Assembly (NCBI RefSeq): GCF_012927125.1 | Contig: NZ_JABBFZ010000027.1 | Location: forward strand, 1-64,000 | Direction: 5' to 3' | Source of the DNA: Paraburkholderia antibiotica | GTDB lineage: Bacteria > Pseudomonadota > Gammaproteobacteria > Burkholderiales > Burkholderiaceae | Length of the DNA stretch: 64,000 nucleotides | Shown here: positions 40,636 through 49,488 of the stretch, one piece after another | How the letters are laid out: each line of letters opens with the position of its first letter | Position numbering within the stretch: the first letter of the stretch is position 1 | Made by a program: the position numbers and the translations under genes | Notes under the pieces: generated by a model | What the model was told of the DNA's origin: nothing | The model's input: the letters and a program-made list of their open reading frames with translations, nothing else | The model's database searches: none

Positions 40636-41000
40636 CCAACCCAACACGCTACGGCACAAGCTGCGCCCCTCGCGAGGATGGTGTATTCGTTCACTTTACG
40701 GAGTATGAGAAGGTGGTCCGCGAACTTGAGGAACTCCGCCTGAATGAGCGCTCCGATGCGCCGCGCCGGGCGGTTCAATTCACTCTCGATCTTCAAGCCG
40801 ACAGTATCGAGGCGTTGTCGTCTGCTCTATACAACCTCTCAAATCAGATCGCTGCACGCGATATGAGCCGCGTCTGCATCAGCGGAGGATATGACTCAGG
40901 CTACACATTCCGCCTCGAAGTCAGTGAAGGCCCGACGCATGATGAGTATGTGAAGCAACTGAATGCATGGATTGAAGCGCGCGACAAGGAGAAAGCATGA
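40632..41000 (+). CDS. hypothetical phage protein
   Basis: From the ATG at 40632 (AAGGAGG upstream) the protein has 122 residues. The C-terminal half (RRAVQFTLDLQADSIEALSS ... GGYDSGYTFRLEVSEGPTHD) looks like a small alpha-beta fold seen in phage early proteins. The function is unknown. Confidence 0.65.
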   Translation: MTNPTRYGTSCAPREDGVFVHFTEYEKVVRELEELRLNERSDAPRRAVQFTLDLQADSIEALSSALYNLSNQIAARDMSRVCISGGYDSGYTFRLEVSEGPTHDEYVKQLNAWIEARDKEKA

Positions 41001-41233
41001 TCAACCTCGGCGTTCTACTCGTCGGCTTCATTCTCGGAGTCTTCGCCCTCGGCCTACTCCTATTTCTCGTTGTGCTGCATAAGCCGCGGGTCTCGGCGCC
41101 TACGTTGCGGAGGAAGCGGGATAAGCCGGTGTTGGAACGTGATCTTCTCGTCGAGCTATTTGATGAGCTTAACCGGAAACGTCCGTCGTCAGAACCGATG
41201 TACATGTACGGTGTTACTGGAGAGGAACGATGA
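40997..41233 (+). CDS. single-span membrane protein
   Basis: The 78-residue protein begins with a strong membrane span (MINLGVLLVGFILGVFALGL, then LLFLVVL) and a basic cytoplasmic-type tail. It overlaps both neighbours by 4 bases. The function is unknown. Confidence 0.6.
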   Translation: MINLGVLLVGFILGVFALGLLLFLVVLHKPRVSAPTLRRKRDKPVLERDLLVELFDELNRKRPSSEPMYMYGVTGEER

Positions 41234-41415
41234 AGCGCCTTCTGGTCACAAAAAAACTTTTCGGACTATTCCCGTATCGAGTCATGCGCCCTCTTCCGCA
41301 TATCTACAAGAACCCGAAAGGTCTTTGGATCTGCGCAGCTGATGGCACGTCTACTGGGTTTGGATGGACTCCGGAGGAAGCATGGAATGACTGGGCAAAT
41401 TGGGCGCTTGTTTGA
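41230..41415 (+). CDS. hypothetical 61-residue phage protein
   Basis: A small protein ending GLWICAADGTSTGFGWTPEE then AWNDWANWALV, a compact pattern typical of small phage proteins with a substrate- or ligand-like fold. It is the last gene of the overlapping early block. Confidence 0.6.
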   Translation: MKRLLVTKKLFGLFPYRVMRPLPHIYKNPKGLWICAADGTSTGFGWTPEEAWNDWANWALV

Positions 41416-41430
41416 TCTCAAGGTACAGGG

Positions 41431-41477
41431 TTGACAGCTCACCCCAATTGGTACATGTAGTATTTTTACTGTAAAAT
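41431..41477 (+). promoter_or_regulatory. candidate promoter before the late regulator
   Basis: In the 119-base gap, TTGACA lies at 41431-41436. A better-spaced pair is TTGGTA (41448-41453), 18 bases, TAAAAT (41472-41477). The stretch is markedly AT-rich compared with its surroundings and would drive the late-regulator gene. Confidence 0.45.
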
Positions 41478-41534
41478 AGCACTACTAATTGTGGTTCTGT
41501 GATAACGAATTTATTCAAGTGCGCGGGGTTCAAC

Positions 41535-41909
41535 ATGAGTGCTGCAAACTGGGTGGATCATGAGCTGCGTAACTGGGCGCGATGGGCGAATTCCGGACCT
41601 TCCCCGCACCCGCGTCTGCCGGGTAGTTTCCTCGGCACCTGGGTTATATCGGAGCTTCACGTGGATAGCGCAGCAGACGATCGCCCCGCGCCGATCCACG
41701 AAGAAAACGCGATGCGGGTGCAGAGAGTGTTCGACGTCGCAATTCGAATTGAGCGGAAGGTTCTCCAGGCTGAATACTTGTCACCGTGGCAATACTCGCG
41801 GCACAGTGGCGGCGTTGCTGCTGCGGCCCGAAAACTGGAGCTGACGACGCCCGCTTACGAGACGATTCTCGCGAGCGTCAAGCGTCGCGTCGAGAGGGCC
41901 TTTCAATGA
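41535..41909 (+). CDS. possible Q-type late regulator
   Basis: The 124-residue protein begins MSAANWVDHELRNWARWANS and ends with a helical region (SGGVAAAARKLELTTPAYET). N-termini with ELRNWARW are seen in small phage antitermination Q-like/DUF1133 proteins. Its place at the end of the early region, before a terminator and the late genes, supports a late-regulator role; this remains inference. Confidence 0.5.
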   Translation: MSAANWVDHELRNWARWANSGPSPHPRLPGSFLGTWVISELHVDSAADDRPAPIHEENAMRVQRVFDVAIRIERKVLQAEYLSPWQYSRHSGGVAAAARKLELTTPAYETILASVKRRVERAFQ

Positions 41910-42184
41910 AGTATGCCGCGGAGACCATGAGCCTCCTCGCCTCCTACCCGGGCAGACAGTTCCGTATGCGCCAGATCGTATATTCGATCGTAGGGCGAAA
42001 AGCCGACGAGCGCGAGAAGAAGCAGGTCCGCATGGGTGTGTGGCGTGTACTCAAAATGCTTGAGGAATCCGGGCATATCGTGGTTGAAGCGCAGGAGGGT
42101 CGAGGCGCATCAGCACTATATGCCTGGAAGGCTTCAGAGCCCGAGGCAAAAGTGTTACACGAAGAACTTGCGAACTACTACTGA
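41906..42184 (+). CDS. small winged-helix protein
   Basis: This 92-residue protein (ATG at 41906, ATGA overlap) contains GRQFRMRQIVYSIVGR and RMGVWRVLKMLEESGHIVVE, fitting a winged helix. It is probably a DNA-binding partner of the late regulator. Confidence 0.6.
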   Translation: MKYAAETMSLLASYPGRQFRMRQIVYSIVGRKADEREKKQVRMGVWRVLKMLEESGHIVVEAQEGRGASALYAWKASEPEAKVLHEELANYY

Positions 42185-42235
42185 AGGTATAACATTCACC
42201 CAAGCCAAGTTGCGTCCACGCGCAACGCACACACA

Positions 42236-42260
42236 AGCCACCCTTTTCGGTGGCTTTTTC
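42236..42260 (+). terminator. rho-independent terminator
   Basis: AGCCACC-CTTTTC-GGTGGCT followed by TTTTT. It ends the rightward early transcript and is a natural target for late antitermination. Confidence 0.85.
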
Positions 42261-42273
42261 ATTTCTGGTTTCA

Positions 42274-42468
42274 ATGCGCTCGACCGCTCTTCCCTCGCAT
42301 CAGTACGGCGATCCCTGTCGTGTACTTGAAGAGAAGCAAGCCCGAGAAGCCAATGAACAGAAGCGCGCCGAAAAGCGCCGCACGCTGACTGTCCGCAAGG
42401 AGTGGTCGGAAGCGCGCAAGGCTGCCGAAGCCCTTTTCACCCTGCCGCAGCCCATTCGAGAGCTGTAA
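42274..42468 (+). CDS. hypothetical 64-residue protein
   Basis: From the ATG at 42274 the protein is Glu/Arg/Lys-rich in the middle (VLEEKQAREANEQKRAEKRR) and ends LPQPIREL. It starts just after the terminator. The function is unknown. Confidence 0.5.
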   Translation: MRSTALPSHQYGDPCRVLEEKQAREANEQKRAEKRRTLTVRKEWSEARKAAEALFTLPQPIREL

Positions 42469-42528
42469 CCCGCCCGCAGACGCGCAACGTGTCTCTTGCC
42501 GGTTCGCCGGCCAGAATTTGAGCAAGCA

Positions 42529-42651
42529 ATGAACATTCAGGAACTGATCGACAGTCTGGAGCGTGACATCGAGCGCATGCGCGCTATTGATCCGGCGCTC
42601 AGGGCTTCGATGATCGCGCGGTTGGACCAACTTCGGGCGCTCACAAAGTGA
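42529..42651 (+). CDS. hypothetical 40-residue protein
   Basis: A short helical ORF (MNIQELIDSLERDIERMRAI...) with hydrophobic heptads; AGCAAGC precedes it. Its stop overlaps the next GTG. Confidence 0.45.
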   Translation: MNIQELIDSLERDIERMRAIDPALRASMIARLDQLRALTK

Positions 42652-42758
42652 ACGAGATCCTGGAAGTTCTAGCGTTTGGTCCGCTACTCGCGCTCAACTG
42701 GCATTTGGCTTGCGCGAAAGTATTGACCACCTGGTGCGACATGCTTCTGGGTGAATGA
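42648..42758 (+). CDS. possible 36-residue peptide
   Basis: A GTG overlapping the previous stop (GTGA) opens a frame with a moderately hydrophobic helix (ILEVLAFGPLLALNWHLACA). No family; support is the coupling only. Confidence 0.35.
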   Translation: MNEILEVLAFGPLLALNWHLACAKVLTTWCDMLLGE

Positions 42759-43026
42759 TCCCCTGCTTCCGCCGCCAATGCAGGTCGGCTGCACAGAGTT
42801 AGACGGGCGACGGAAGCGCCTATTTGTATCTCAAGGGTGTCACGAGTCAGATTAATCGCTGAGCTTGTGGCCCGAGAGCATCCTGATTCAATCGCTGAGA
42901 CTGCCCTAACGGGTCAAACGCACCACTAAAGGTGGACGGGTTGCAGCGATTCAATGAGGGTGAAAAGCGGATAGCGTCGCCCGGGTCGGATTGAGTTTCG
43001 GCAAGGCGCCCCCCCTCAACGAGCAG

Positions 43027-43092
43027 GCCGGTTCGATCCCGGCTCGCTGGCCGAGATCTGGTGAAGGACACGGTTCGAATCCGTGACGGGCA
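43027..43092 (+). other. two tRNA T-arm-like hairpins without full cloverleafs
   Basis: GCCGG-TTCGATC-CCGGC (43027-43043) followed by TCGCTGG, and CACGG-TTCGAAT-CCGTG (43069-43085) followed by ACGGGCA, are perfect T-arms with acceptor-like 3' strands. They are only 25 bases apart, so both cannot be normal tRNAs. The region 42759-43323 has no gene and may be a decayed tRNA cluster. Confidence 0.55.
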
Positions 43093-43323
43093 TGTGACAG
43101 AGATTCATTGCCTAAGACAGTGCTCCAGTGGGTGTGGAGAGGCCTGACGGCTCGGAAAGACGAGCACTTTCACGCATGGCGGCTCCGCGTATGCCAGTAC
43201 GCGTCGCTGGCGCGAGCCCACCTTACAGGGTTGAGCAGCCAGTCGTGAAGGTGAATGTCGTTGGCCGCGCGCGTCGATAGACGGGTAAGCGCCCATGCGG
43301 GCCGACGACTAGTAGCTTTCTTC

Positions 43324-43400
43324 GCTCTCATAGCTCAGCAGGCAGAGCAGCGCTTTTGTAAAGCGCAGGTCGCAGGTTCGAATCCGTGCTGAGGGCACCA
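43324..43400 (+). tRNA. tRNA-Thr (TGT)
   Basis: The acceptor GCTCTCA pairs with TGAGGGC, the D-arm is GCTC/GAGC, and the anticodon arm is GCGCT-TTTGTAA-AGCGC with anticodon TGT. The variable loop is AGGTC, the T-loop TTCGAAT, and CCA is encoded. The T-stem has one extra base: GCAGG opposite CCGTGC leaves a bulged G. It is otherwise complete. Confidence 0.85.
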
Positions 43401-43475
43401 GTTTTCTCCTCGCCAACTCCCCCTGTTGGTCTGCTCTCCCGAAAGGTTGAGGGCTTTTCTATTGATGGTGCGCCG

Positions 43476-43688
43476 ATGGCATCGCGAAAGAAATCCGAAG
43501 CTGTCGATCGCACAGAGATTTGCAAGGAATGCAGGTTCGCGCATTTCGACCGTGCCGAAGGTCTCCGCTGCCGCCGCTATCCTCCGGTCTACGTCTATGA
43601 CGTGTCGACTGGAATTACGGGCGTCGCGTGGCCTGAGGTTGACAGCGATCATTACTGTGGCGAGTTTAAAGCCACACTCGCCTCATAA
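43476..43688 (+). CDS. small cysteine-containing phage protein
   Basis: The 70-residue protein has four Cys in the pattern CKECRF ... LRCRRYPP ... HYCGEF, a probable zinc-binding fold found in many phage genomes. The function is unknown. The ATG at 43476 is followed by a basic start. Confidence 0.6.
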   Translation: MASRKKSEAVDRTEICKECRFAHFDRAEGLRCRRYPPVYVYDVSTGITGVAWPEVDSDHYCGEFKATLAS

Positions 43689-43758
43689 AAGTGGCGCAAT
43701 CAGCCAATTCAGACCGAAAGCGCCTCATATAGGCGGCGCAAATAGATAAGGGGAAGCC

Positions 43759-44946
43759 GTGGCCACTACGCGACAGTACGACGAACGATTAAAAGAGTTT
43801 GCCGGCGCGCGCGAGGCCGAATTGCTTAAGGCAGTCATTGAGCACGGCTCGCCGAGTGCGGCCGGCAAAGCGTTGGGACTGCATCACAGCTCGATTATTC
43901 GGACGCTGGATAGTCTTGAGCTGCGGGCGGCGAAGATGGGATTCAGCCCGCGCCACGATATGACTAAGACCGTCCCTGACGGCTTTGTGGTCAAAGGCGT
44001 GTCGACCTACTACGACGACGAGGGAAAGCCTCGCGGGCAGTGGGTGAAGTCGGCCGTGAATGCTGAGCGCCAGGCGGAGATATTCCGTGAAGCGTGCGCC
44101 GCGATGGCTGAGACGCTGCCGCGCGTTAAGCCTGCGCCGCTTCCAGCGGGCACAAGCGACGCGCTGTGCAATTTGTACACTTTCACGGACTACCATTTGG
44201 GCATGCTGGCCTGGGGCAAGGAGACCGGAGCGGACTGGGACCTAAAGATCGCTGAACGCACGCTGGTTTCCGCATTCGCGCACATGATCGATGCCGCTCC
44301 GAAGGCGAGCACCGCATTCATTGCCCAGCTCGGCGATTTCCTGCATAGCGATGGCAGTGGCGGCATGTTGCCGGTGACGCCTCTTCACTCGAACATTCTT
44401 GACCAGGACGGGCGATATTCGAAAATCGTCGGCGTGGCCATCCGGGTGTTGCGCAGGATCGTTGACTTCGCGCTGGAGCGGCACCAGAAGGTTGTCGTGC
44501 TGATGGCTGAAGGCAATCACGACTTGTCGTCGTCGGTTTGGCTTCGTGCCATGTTCCGCGCGCTGTATGAAAACGAGCCCCGTGTGACAGTGATCGATTC
44601 GGAGTCGCCCTATTACGCATGGCAGCACGGCACGAACATGCTCGGCTTCCACCATGGGCACCTGACGCGCAAAGAAAGCATGCCGCTTCTGTTTGCGTCG
44701 AAGTTCCCGGCCATGTGGGGCGCTACGACCAAGCGTGTGATTCACACCGGCCACCAGCACCACAAAGACGAGAAAGAGCATAACGGCGTGACGGTCGTGC
44801 AGCATCGCACTCTTGCGGCAAACGACGCCCACTCCGCGCGGCACGGCTACGTCTCCGAGCGATCGGCTCAGGCGATCACGTATCACGCCCAGTATGGCGA
44901 AGTGGCACGCAACACGGTGGTACCGGAGATGTTCGAGGCAGCGTAA
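43759..44946 (+). CDS. phage metallophosphoesterase with N-terminal HTH
   Basis: The 395-residue protein starts at GTG 43759 (AGGGGAA upstream). Residues about 15-55 form a helix-turn-helix (VIEHGSPSAAGKALGLHHSS, IIRTL). The rest has metallophosphoesterase motifs: TDYHLG, QLGDFLHSD, EGNHDLS, GFHHGH and HTGHQHH. Such genes commonly lie just upstream of the small terminase in phages and may contribute to packaging or DNA processing. Confidence 0.82.
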   Translation: MATTRQYDERLKEFAGAREAELLKAVIEHGSPSAAGKALGLHHSSIIRTLDSLELRAAKMGFSPRHDMTKTVPDGFVVKGVSTYYDDEGKPRGQWVKSAVNAERQAEIFREACAAMAETLPRVKPAPLPAGTSDALCNLYTFTDYHLGMLAWGKETGADWDLKIAERTLVSAFAHMIDAAPKASTAFIAQLGDFLHSDGSGGMLPVTPLHSNILDQDGRYSKIVGVAIRVLRRIVDFALERHQKVVVLMAEGNHDLSSSVWLRAMFRALYENEPRVTVIDSESPYYAWQHGTNMLGFHHGHLTRKESMPLLFASKFPAMWGATTKRVIHTGHQHHKDEKEHNGVTVVQHRTLAANDAHSARHGYVSERSAQAITYHAQYGEVARNTVVPEMFEAA

Positions 44947-44955
44947 GAGAACACC

Positions 44956-45486
44956 ATGGGACGCAAGTCAAAACTCACCGAAGAACAGTGGGCACGTATC
45001 AAGGAGCGCCTGCTGGAAGGTGAATCGGGGCGCGCCCTCGCTGAAGAGTTCGGCGTCTCCGAGACGGCGATCAGAAAGAAAGTAAGTTCGCAGGTTTCGG
45101 AAATAAAAAGCGTTGCAAATCAAATAGCTACTGCGCAGACCGCACTTTCGAAACTGCCGATTAGTTCGCAGATAAGTGCGCAAAGTTTGGCTCAGCGGCT
45201 GATGTCGATCAGCAGTCACCTGGCCAGTGCAGCCGACTACGGCGCAGCCACGGCCCACCGTCTTGCCGGCATCGCTCACATGAAGGTTGCCGAGATTGAC
45301 GACAGCGCGCCCCTCACTGAGGAGAGCGTGCAAACCCTCAAGGGCGTGGCGGTCCTTTCCCGTATGGCGAACGAAGCGAGCGAGATCGGCGTGAACCTCC
45401 TGAAGGCGAACAAAGACAAGGCGCTCGACGAGCCAGAAAAGCCGACAATGACGCTCGATGACTTCTATGGGGGCTCCAAGCCTTAA
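44956..45486 (+). CDS. terminase small subunit
   Basis: The 176-residue protein has an N-terminal helix-turn-helix (KLTEEQWARIKERLLEGESG, then RALAEEFGVSETAIRKKV) and a long helical body. This is the layout of DNA-recognising small terminases, and it lies directly before the large subunit with overlapping ends. Confidence 0.8.
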   Translation: MGRKSKLTEEQWARIKERLLEGESGRALAEEFGVSETAIRKKVSSQVSEIKSVANQIATAQTALSKLPISSQISAQSLAQRLMSISSHLASAADYGAATAHRLAGIAHMKVAEIDDSAPLTEESVQTLKGVAVLSRMANEASEIGVNLLKANKDKALDEPEKPTMTLDDFYGGSKP

Positions 45487-46840
45487 CCCTGTCCTCCGTG
45501 ACTTCTGGATGACGCCGGCACGCAATCGCGTGCTCTATGGCGGCCGGTCGAGCTCCAAGTCATGGGATGCGGCAGGCTTCGCGATCTTCCTCGCGCAGCA
45601 GATGAAACTGAAGTTTCTCTGCACACGCCAGTTCCAGAACAGGATCGAGGATTCGGTCTATAGCCTGTTGAAGATCCAGATCGAGCGGTTCGGGCTGCGT
45701 TCGAAGTTCCGCATCCTCGACAACAAGATCATCTGCACGGCGACGGGCAGCGAGTTTGTCTTCTACGGATTGTGGCGCCAGATCGACGAAGTGAAGTCGA
45801 TCGAAAGCATCGACATCCACTGGTCGGAGGAAGCCCATCTGCTGACCGAGGCGCAATGGAAGGTTCTCGAGCCGACCATCCGCAAGCAGGGTTCGCAGCA
45901 CTGGTTGATCTTCAATCCGCGTCTCGCAACGGACTTTGTCTACAAGCGGTTCGTGCTGAATCCGCCGCCCCGGACGGTCAAGCGGTTGATCAACTACGAC
46001 GAGAATCCGTTCCTGTCAGACACGATGCGGCAGGTGATCGAGGCCGCAAAAGAAGAGGACGAAGACGAGTTCGCGCATATCTACCTTGGCCAGCCCAAGG
46101 ATGACGACGACGACGCGATCATCAAGCGCTCGTGGATCATGGCTGCGGTGGATGCGCATAAGACGCTTGGCTTCGAGCCGTCCGGCAGCAAGCGGATTGG
46201 ATTCGACGTCGCCGACAGCGGCAACGACAAATGCGCCAACGTCTTCGCGCATGGCTCCGTGGTTCTGTGGGCTGACGAGTGGAAGGCTGGCGAAGACGAG
46301 TTGCTGAAATCGTGCAGCCGCACTTACGCAGCCGCCAAAGAGCGTGACGCCCAGATTCATTACGACTCGATTGGTGTCGGCGCATCTGCCGGCGCGAAGT
46401 TCAAGGAAGTCAACGAGTCATCGACTGATCGCTTTCCCGTCCGATACGAGAAGTTCAACGCGGGCGGCGCCGTGTGGGAGCCAGAGCGCGAATATCAGCC
46501 GAAGGTCAAGAATAAGGACATGTTCTCGAACATCAAGGCGCAAGCGTGGTGGATGCTGGCCGATCGATTCCGCAATACCTTCAATGCCGTCCGTCGCGGC
46601 GAGAAATTCCCCGATGACCAGCTAATCAGCATCTCTGCTGAATGCCCTCATCTCGAACGCCTGATCGATGAACTATCGACGCCTAAGCGCGATTACGACC
46701 AGAACGGGCGCGTGAAGGTGGAAAGCAAGAAAGACCTCGCCAAGCGTGAGGTAGCGTCGCCTAACCTCGCAGATGCATTTGTTATGTGCTACGCGCCAGG
46801 CGGAAATAATCTCGACATTTGGGCGCGGCTGGCGGGATAA
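45458..46840 (+). CDS. terminase large subunit
   Basis: This 460-residue packaging motor has an N-terminal ATPase with Walker A-like GGRSSSKS (28-35) and Walker B SIDIHWSEEA (Glu124/125). The C-terminal RNase H-like nuclease domain has RIGFDVADSG, IHYDSIGVG and SPNLADAF. It is of the PBSX/Terminase_3 type. ATG at 45458 or 45467 is possible; both overlap the small-subunit gene. Confidence 0.93.
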   Translation: MTSMGAPSLNPVLRDFWMTPARNRVLYGGRSSSKSWDAAGFAIFLAQQMKLKFLCTRQFQNRIEDSVYSLLKIQIERFGLRSKFRILDNKIICTATGSEFVFYGLWRQIDEVKSIESIDIHWSEEAHLLTEAQWKVLEPTIRKQGSQHWLIFNPRLATDFVYKRFVLNPPPRTVKRLINYDENPFLSDTMRQVIEAAKEEDEDEFAHIYLGQPKDDDDDAIIKRSWIMAAVDAHKTLGFEPSGSKRIGFDVADSGNDKCANVFAHGSVVLWADEWKAGEDELLKSCSRTYAAAKERDAQIHYDSIGVGASAGAKFKEVNESSTDRFPVRYEKFNAGGAVWEPEREYQPKVKNKDMFSNIKAQAWWMLADRFRNTFNAVRRGEKFPDDQLISISAECPHLERLIDELSTPKRDYDQNGRVKVESKKDLAKREVASPNLADAFVMCYAPGGNNLDIWARLAG

Positions 46841-46885
46841 AACCGCTCAAAGGCCTCGTGCCGCAAAAAAGGAAATTCCTCTAGC

Positions 46886-48331
46886 ATGGCAAAGTCACGT
46901 CGAACCCAGCAGGCAGGCGTGACAGTAGCGCGTACCAACGATTCTTTTGTCAATGCCACCGCAAACCTGGGGTGGGGAACAAACAATCAGTCATCGGCCT
47001 CGCAGTATGCGCTGTCGTATCAAAGCCGGAACCGCATCAACCTTGAGGCCGCTTATCGTGGCTCGTGGGTGGTGCGCGCGGCTGTTGACGCGATGCCGGA
47101 AGACATGACCCGGTGCGGTATTGAAATGTCCGGGCTTGAGCCTGAAGACATTTCGCTGATCGAGCGGGACATGATGCGTCTCGCGATCTGGGACGCGCTG
47201 TGTGACGACGGCAAGTGGGCGAACCTGTACGGTGGATGCCTGGCCGTCATGCTGATCGATGGGCAGGATTTCGCTACTCCGCTGCGTGTCGAGTCGATCG
47301 GTAAGGACCAGTTCAAAGGGCTTCTGATTCTTGATCGTTGGATGGTGTCACCGCCCGTTGGTGAAGTGGTGAAAGAATTCGGCCCCGACATGGGCAAGCC
47401 GGTCTATTACAACGTCATCGCCGACTACGCCGCGATCCCGAAGGCCAAGATTCACTACTCGCGCGTGATTCGTCTGGATGGAATGGATTTGCCGTTCTAC
47501 CAGCGCGTCTCTGAGAACGGCTGGGGATTGTCGGTGCTTGAGCCGATGTGGGATCGCCTAATTGCATTCGACAGTGCATCTGTCGGTGCTGGCCAGTTGA
47601 TCTACAAAGCCCACCTTCGCACCATGACGATCGAAGGGCTGCGCGACATTATTGCAATGGGCGGCCCTGCCCTTGCCGGCCTGAAGGCTCAGATGGAATT
47701 TACGAGGTTTGCGCAGACGAACGAAGGTATGACGCTGGTCGATGCCAAAGATAAGTTTGAGGCGCATACGTACGCGTTTTCCGGCCTATCCGACATGCTC
47801 ACGCAGTTCGCACAACAGCTTTGCGGCGCGCTCAGCATGCCATTCACTCGCCTGTTTGGGCAGTCTCCCACCGGTCTTAACGCGACCGGCGAAGGGGAAA
47901 TGAAGCAATGGCATGAGAAGGTCAAGCAGAACCAGGAGCGGCGACTACGCAATCCGCTGCATCGCTTGCTGTCCGTGATGTCGATGTCCACGCTCGGTAA
48001 GCCCCTGCCCGACGACTTCTCATTCGAGTTCCGCAATCTTCAGGAAATGTCGGAGAAGGAAAAGTCGGAAATCGCGAAATCGACCGTCGACGCCGTCACG
48101 GCGGCAGTCGATGCGAACCTGTTGACGGTGAGCGGCGGCATGAAGGAGCTGAAAGCGTCGGCCCCGGTGACCGGCATGTTCGGGAACATATCTGACGACG
48201 ACATCGCCGAAGCCGAAGAGCAGGAAAAGAATGCTCCGCCACCCGGCGAGATGGACTTGCCTGATGTTTCAAAGCTGACCGGTGATTCTGGCAGCGCGTT
48301 GGACTGGCTTAAGCGGTTTCGGAGGAAGTGA
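46886..48331 (+). CDS. portal protein (DUF1073 type)
   Basis: The 481-residue protein has the DUF1073/Gp6 portal hallmarks: YQSRNRINLEAAYRGSWVVR, AVDAMPEDMTRCGIEMSG, YQRVSENGWGLSVLEPMWDR and ALSMPFTRLFGQSPTGLNAT. It should form the dodecameric DNA channel. Databases label related proteins Acb1 family because of fused anti-CBASS domains, but no such extra domain is evident at this length. Confidence 0.88.
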   Translation: MAKSRRTQQAGVTVARTNDSFVNATANLGWGTNNQSSASQYALSYQSRNRINLEAAYRGSWVVRAAVDAMPEDMTRCGIEMSGLEPEDISLIERDMMRLAIWDALCDDGKWANLYGGCLAVMLIDGQDFATPLRVESIGKDQFKGLLILDRWMVSPPVGEVVKEFGPDMGKPVYYNVIADYAAIPKAKIHYSRVIRLDGMDLPFYQRVSENGWGLSVLEPMWDRLIAFDSASVGAGQLIYKAHLRTMTIEGLRDIIAMGGPALAGLKAQMEFTRFAQTNEGMTLVDAKDKFEAHTYAFSGLSDMLTQFAQQLCGALSMPFTRLFGQSPTGLNATGEGEMKQWHEKVKQNQERRLRNPLHRLLSVMSMSTLGKPLPDDFSFEFRNLQEMSEKEKSEIAKSTVDAVTAAVDANLLTVSGGMKELKASAPVTGMFGNISDDDIAEAEEQEKNAPPPGEMDLPDVSKLTGDSGSALDWLKRFRRK

Positions 48332-48516
48332 TGGGACATCGGTGTATCAACTATCCGCGGCCTCCGACTCGTCCCGTCAATCCATTCGTCCAGTATGCGG
48401 GTGACTTCGAAGAGGCTGCCGCTCGAATGCGCCGCGCGATGAACAAGGACCAGGCAATTGATTGTTTACGTTCCATTCGCCACTTTCTTCAGATAGCCGA
48501 AGAAGCGATTAAATGA
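48331..48516 (+). CDS. hypothetical 61-residue protein
   Basis: The ATG sits on the last base of the portal stop (TGATG) with GGAGGA upstream. The protein contains AAARMRRAMNKDQAIDCLRSIR. It lies between portal and head-morphogenesis genes, but its role is unknown. Confidence 0.55.
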   Translation: MGHRCINYPRPPTRPVNPFVQYAGDFEEAAARMRRAMNKDQAIDCLRSIRHFLQIAEEAIK

Positions 48517-49253
48517 CGCTCACTCTTGACCGCAAGCGAGCCCGCAACCCGGTCAAGACGGGCCGCATCGAGCAGCGTTACGCCCTGCAACTACGCAAGG
48601 TCGCCGAACAGGTTGGCTCGATCGTCGCACCTTTCACGCCGGGCGATATGTCCGCGGTTCCGACGATCGAGCATCTGCTGAATGCCTACGCCGACATGCT
48701 CAAGGGCTGGGCGACGCAGACGGCAAGCAACATGCTGATGGACGTCGCGCTGCGCGATGAGCAGGCATGGCAGACGATGGCCAAGGATCTTTCACGCGGC
48801 CTTCGCGAAGAAATCCGCAACGCGCCGACCGGCCGCGTGATGCAGCAATTGCTCGCTGAGCAGGTTGACATGATCCAGAGCATTCCGAGGGAAGCGGCGC
48901 AGCGGGTGCATCGGTTGGCGCTGGCTGGGCTAGAGGATTCCACTCGCTTCACGGAGATCGCCAAGGAGATTCGGCGAACAGAAGAGGTGACAGTTTCTCG
49001 TTCGATTTTGATCGCACGCACGGAGACCGCTCGTACAGCCTCAGTGTTGACGCAGGCGCGGGCTGAGCATATCGGTTGCACTCATGCCATCTGGCATACG
49101 AGCCACGACGGAGCGGTGAGAAAGTCGCACCGCGAGATGGACGGGAAGATATTCGCGCTGGATAAGCCGCCGCGTCTGTCAGACGGGACCGAGACTTTCC
49201 CAGGGCAGATTTTCAACTGTCGATGTTGGATGGAGCCCATCCTAAGTGACTGA
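48513..49253 (+). CDS. Mu gpF-like head morphogenesis protein
   Basis: The 246-residue protein ends with the Mu F domain: ILIARTETARTASVLTQARA, HTSHDGAVRKSHREMDGKIF and FNCRCWMEPIL. It is a minor head protein that accompanies the portal. It starts with an ATGA overlap. Confidence 0.9.
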   Translation: MTLTLDRKRARNPVKTGRIEQRYALQLRKVAEQVGSIVAPFTPGDMSAVPTIEHLLNAYADMLKGWATQTASNMLMDVALRDEQAWQTMAKDLSRGLREEIRNAPTGRVMQQLLAEQVDMIQSIPREAAQRVHRLALAGLEDSTRFTEIAKEIRRTEEVTVSRSILIARTETARTASVLTQARAEHIGCTHAIWHTSHDGAVRKSHREMDGKIFALDKPPRLSDGTETFPGQIFNCRCWMEPILSD

Positions 49254-49256
49254 CCC

Positions 49257-49421
49257 ATGCTCATCGAGCTCGCAGTAATCGCCATTGCGGCCTTCATAGG
49301 CCATCGGCTTGGCCGGCGCAACGTTGTCATTGTGCTGCATGACATCGAAGTCGAAGCGCCGGCGCGAAAGCAGGCCGAATACCTTCTGGATCTGGCCATT
49401 CGGCTGAAGAAGTCCGATTAA
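49257..49421 (+). CDS. 54-residue membrane-anchored peptide
   Basis: An ORF directly after the gpF-like gene encodes MLIELAVIAIAAFIGHRLGR then a beta-helix tail (RNVVIVLHDIEVEAPARKQA ...). One hydrophobic anchor is visible. The ribosome site is poor; it ends just before a terminator. Confidence 0.45.
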   Translation: MLIELAVIAIAAFIGHRLGRRNVVIVLHDIEVEAPARKQAEYLLDLAIRLKKSD

Positions 49422-49446
49422 TCGCGCGACTTCATGACTCTCCCCC

Positions 49447-49470
49447 AACCCGCCCCGAGCGGGTTTTTTC
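49447..49470 (+). terminator. rho-independent terminator
   Basis: AACCCGC-CCCGA-GCGGGTT runs directly into a T-run. It separates the packaging/head-assembly genes from the capsid block. Confidence 0.8.
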
Positions 49471-49488
49471 ATGCCTAAGGCAGGCTAA

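Noticed and set aside
46886..48331. Anti-CBASS Acb1 nuclease
   Set aside because: The sequence fits the portal part only; no additional phosphoesterase domain with paired H-x-T motifs was seen.
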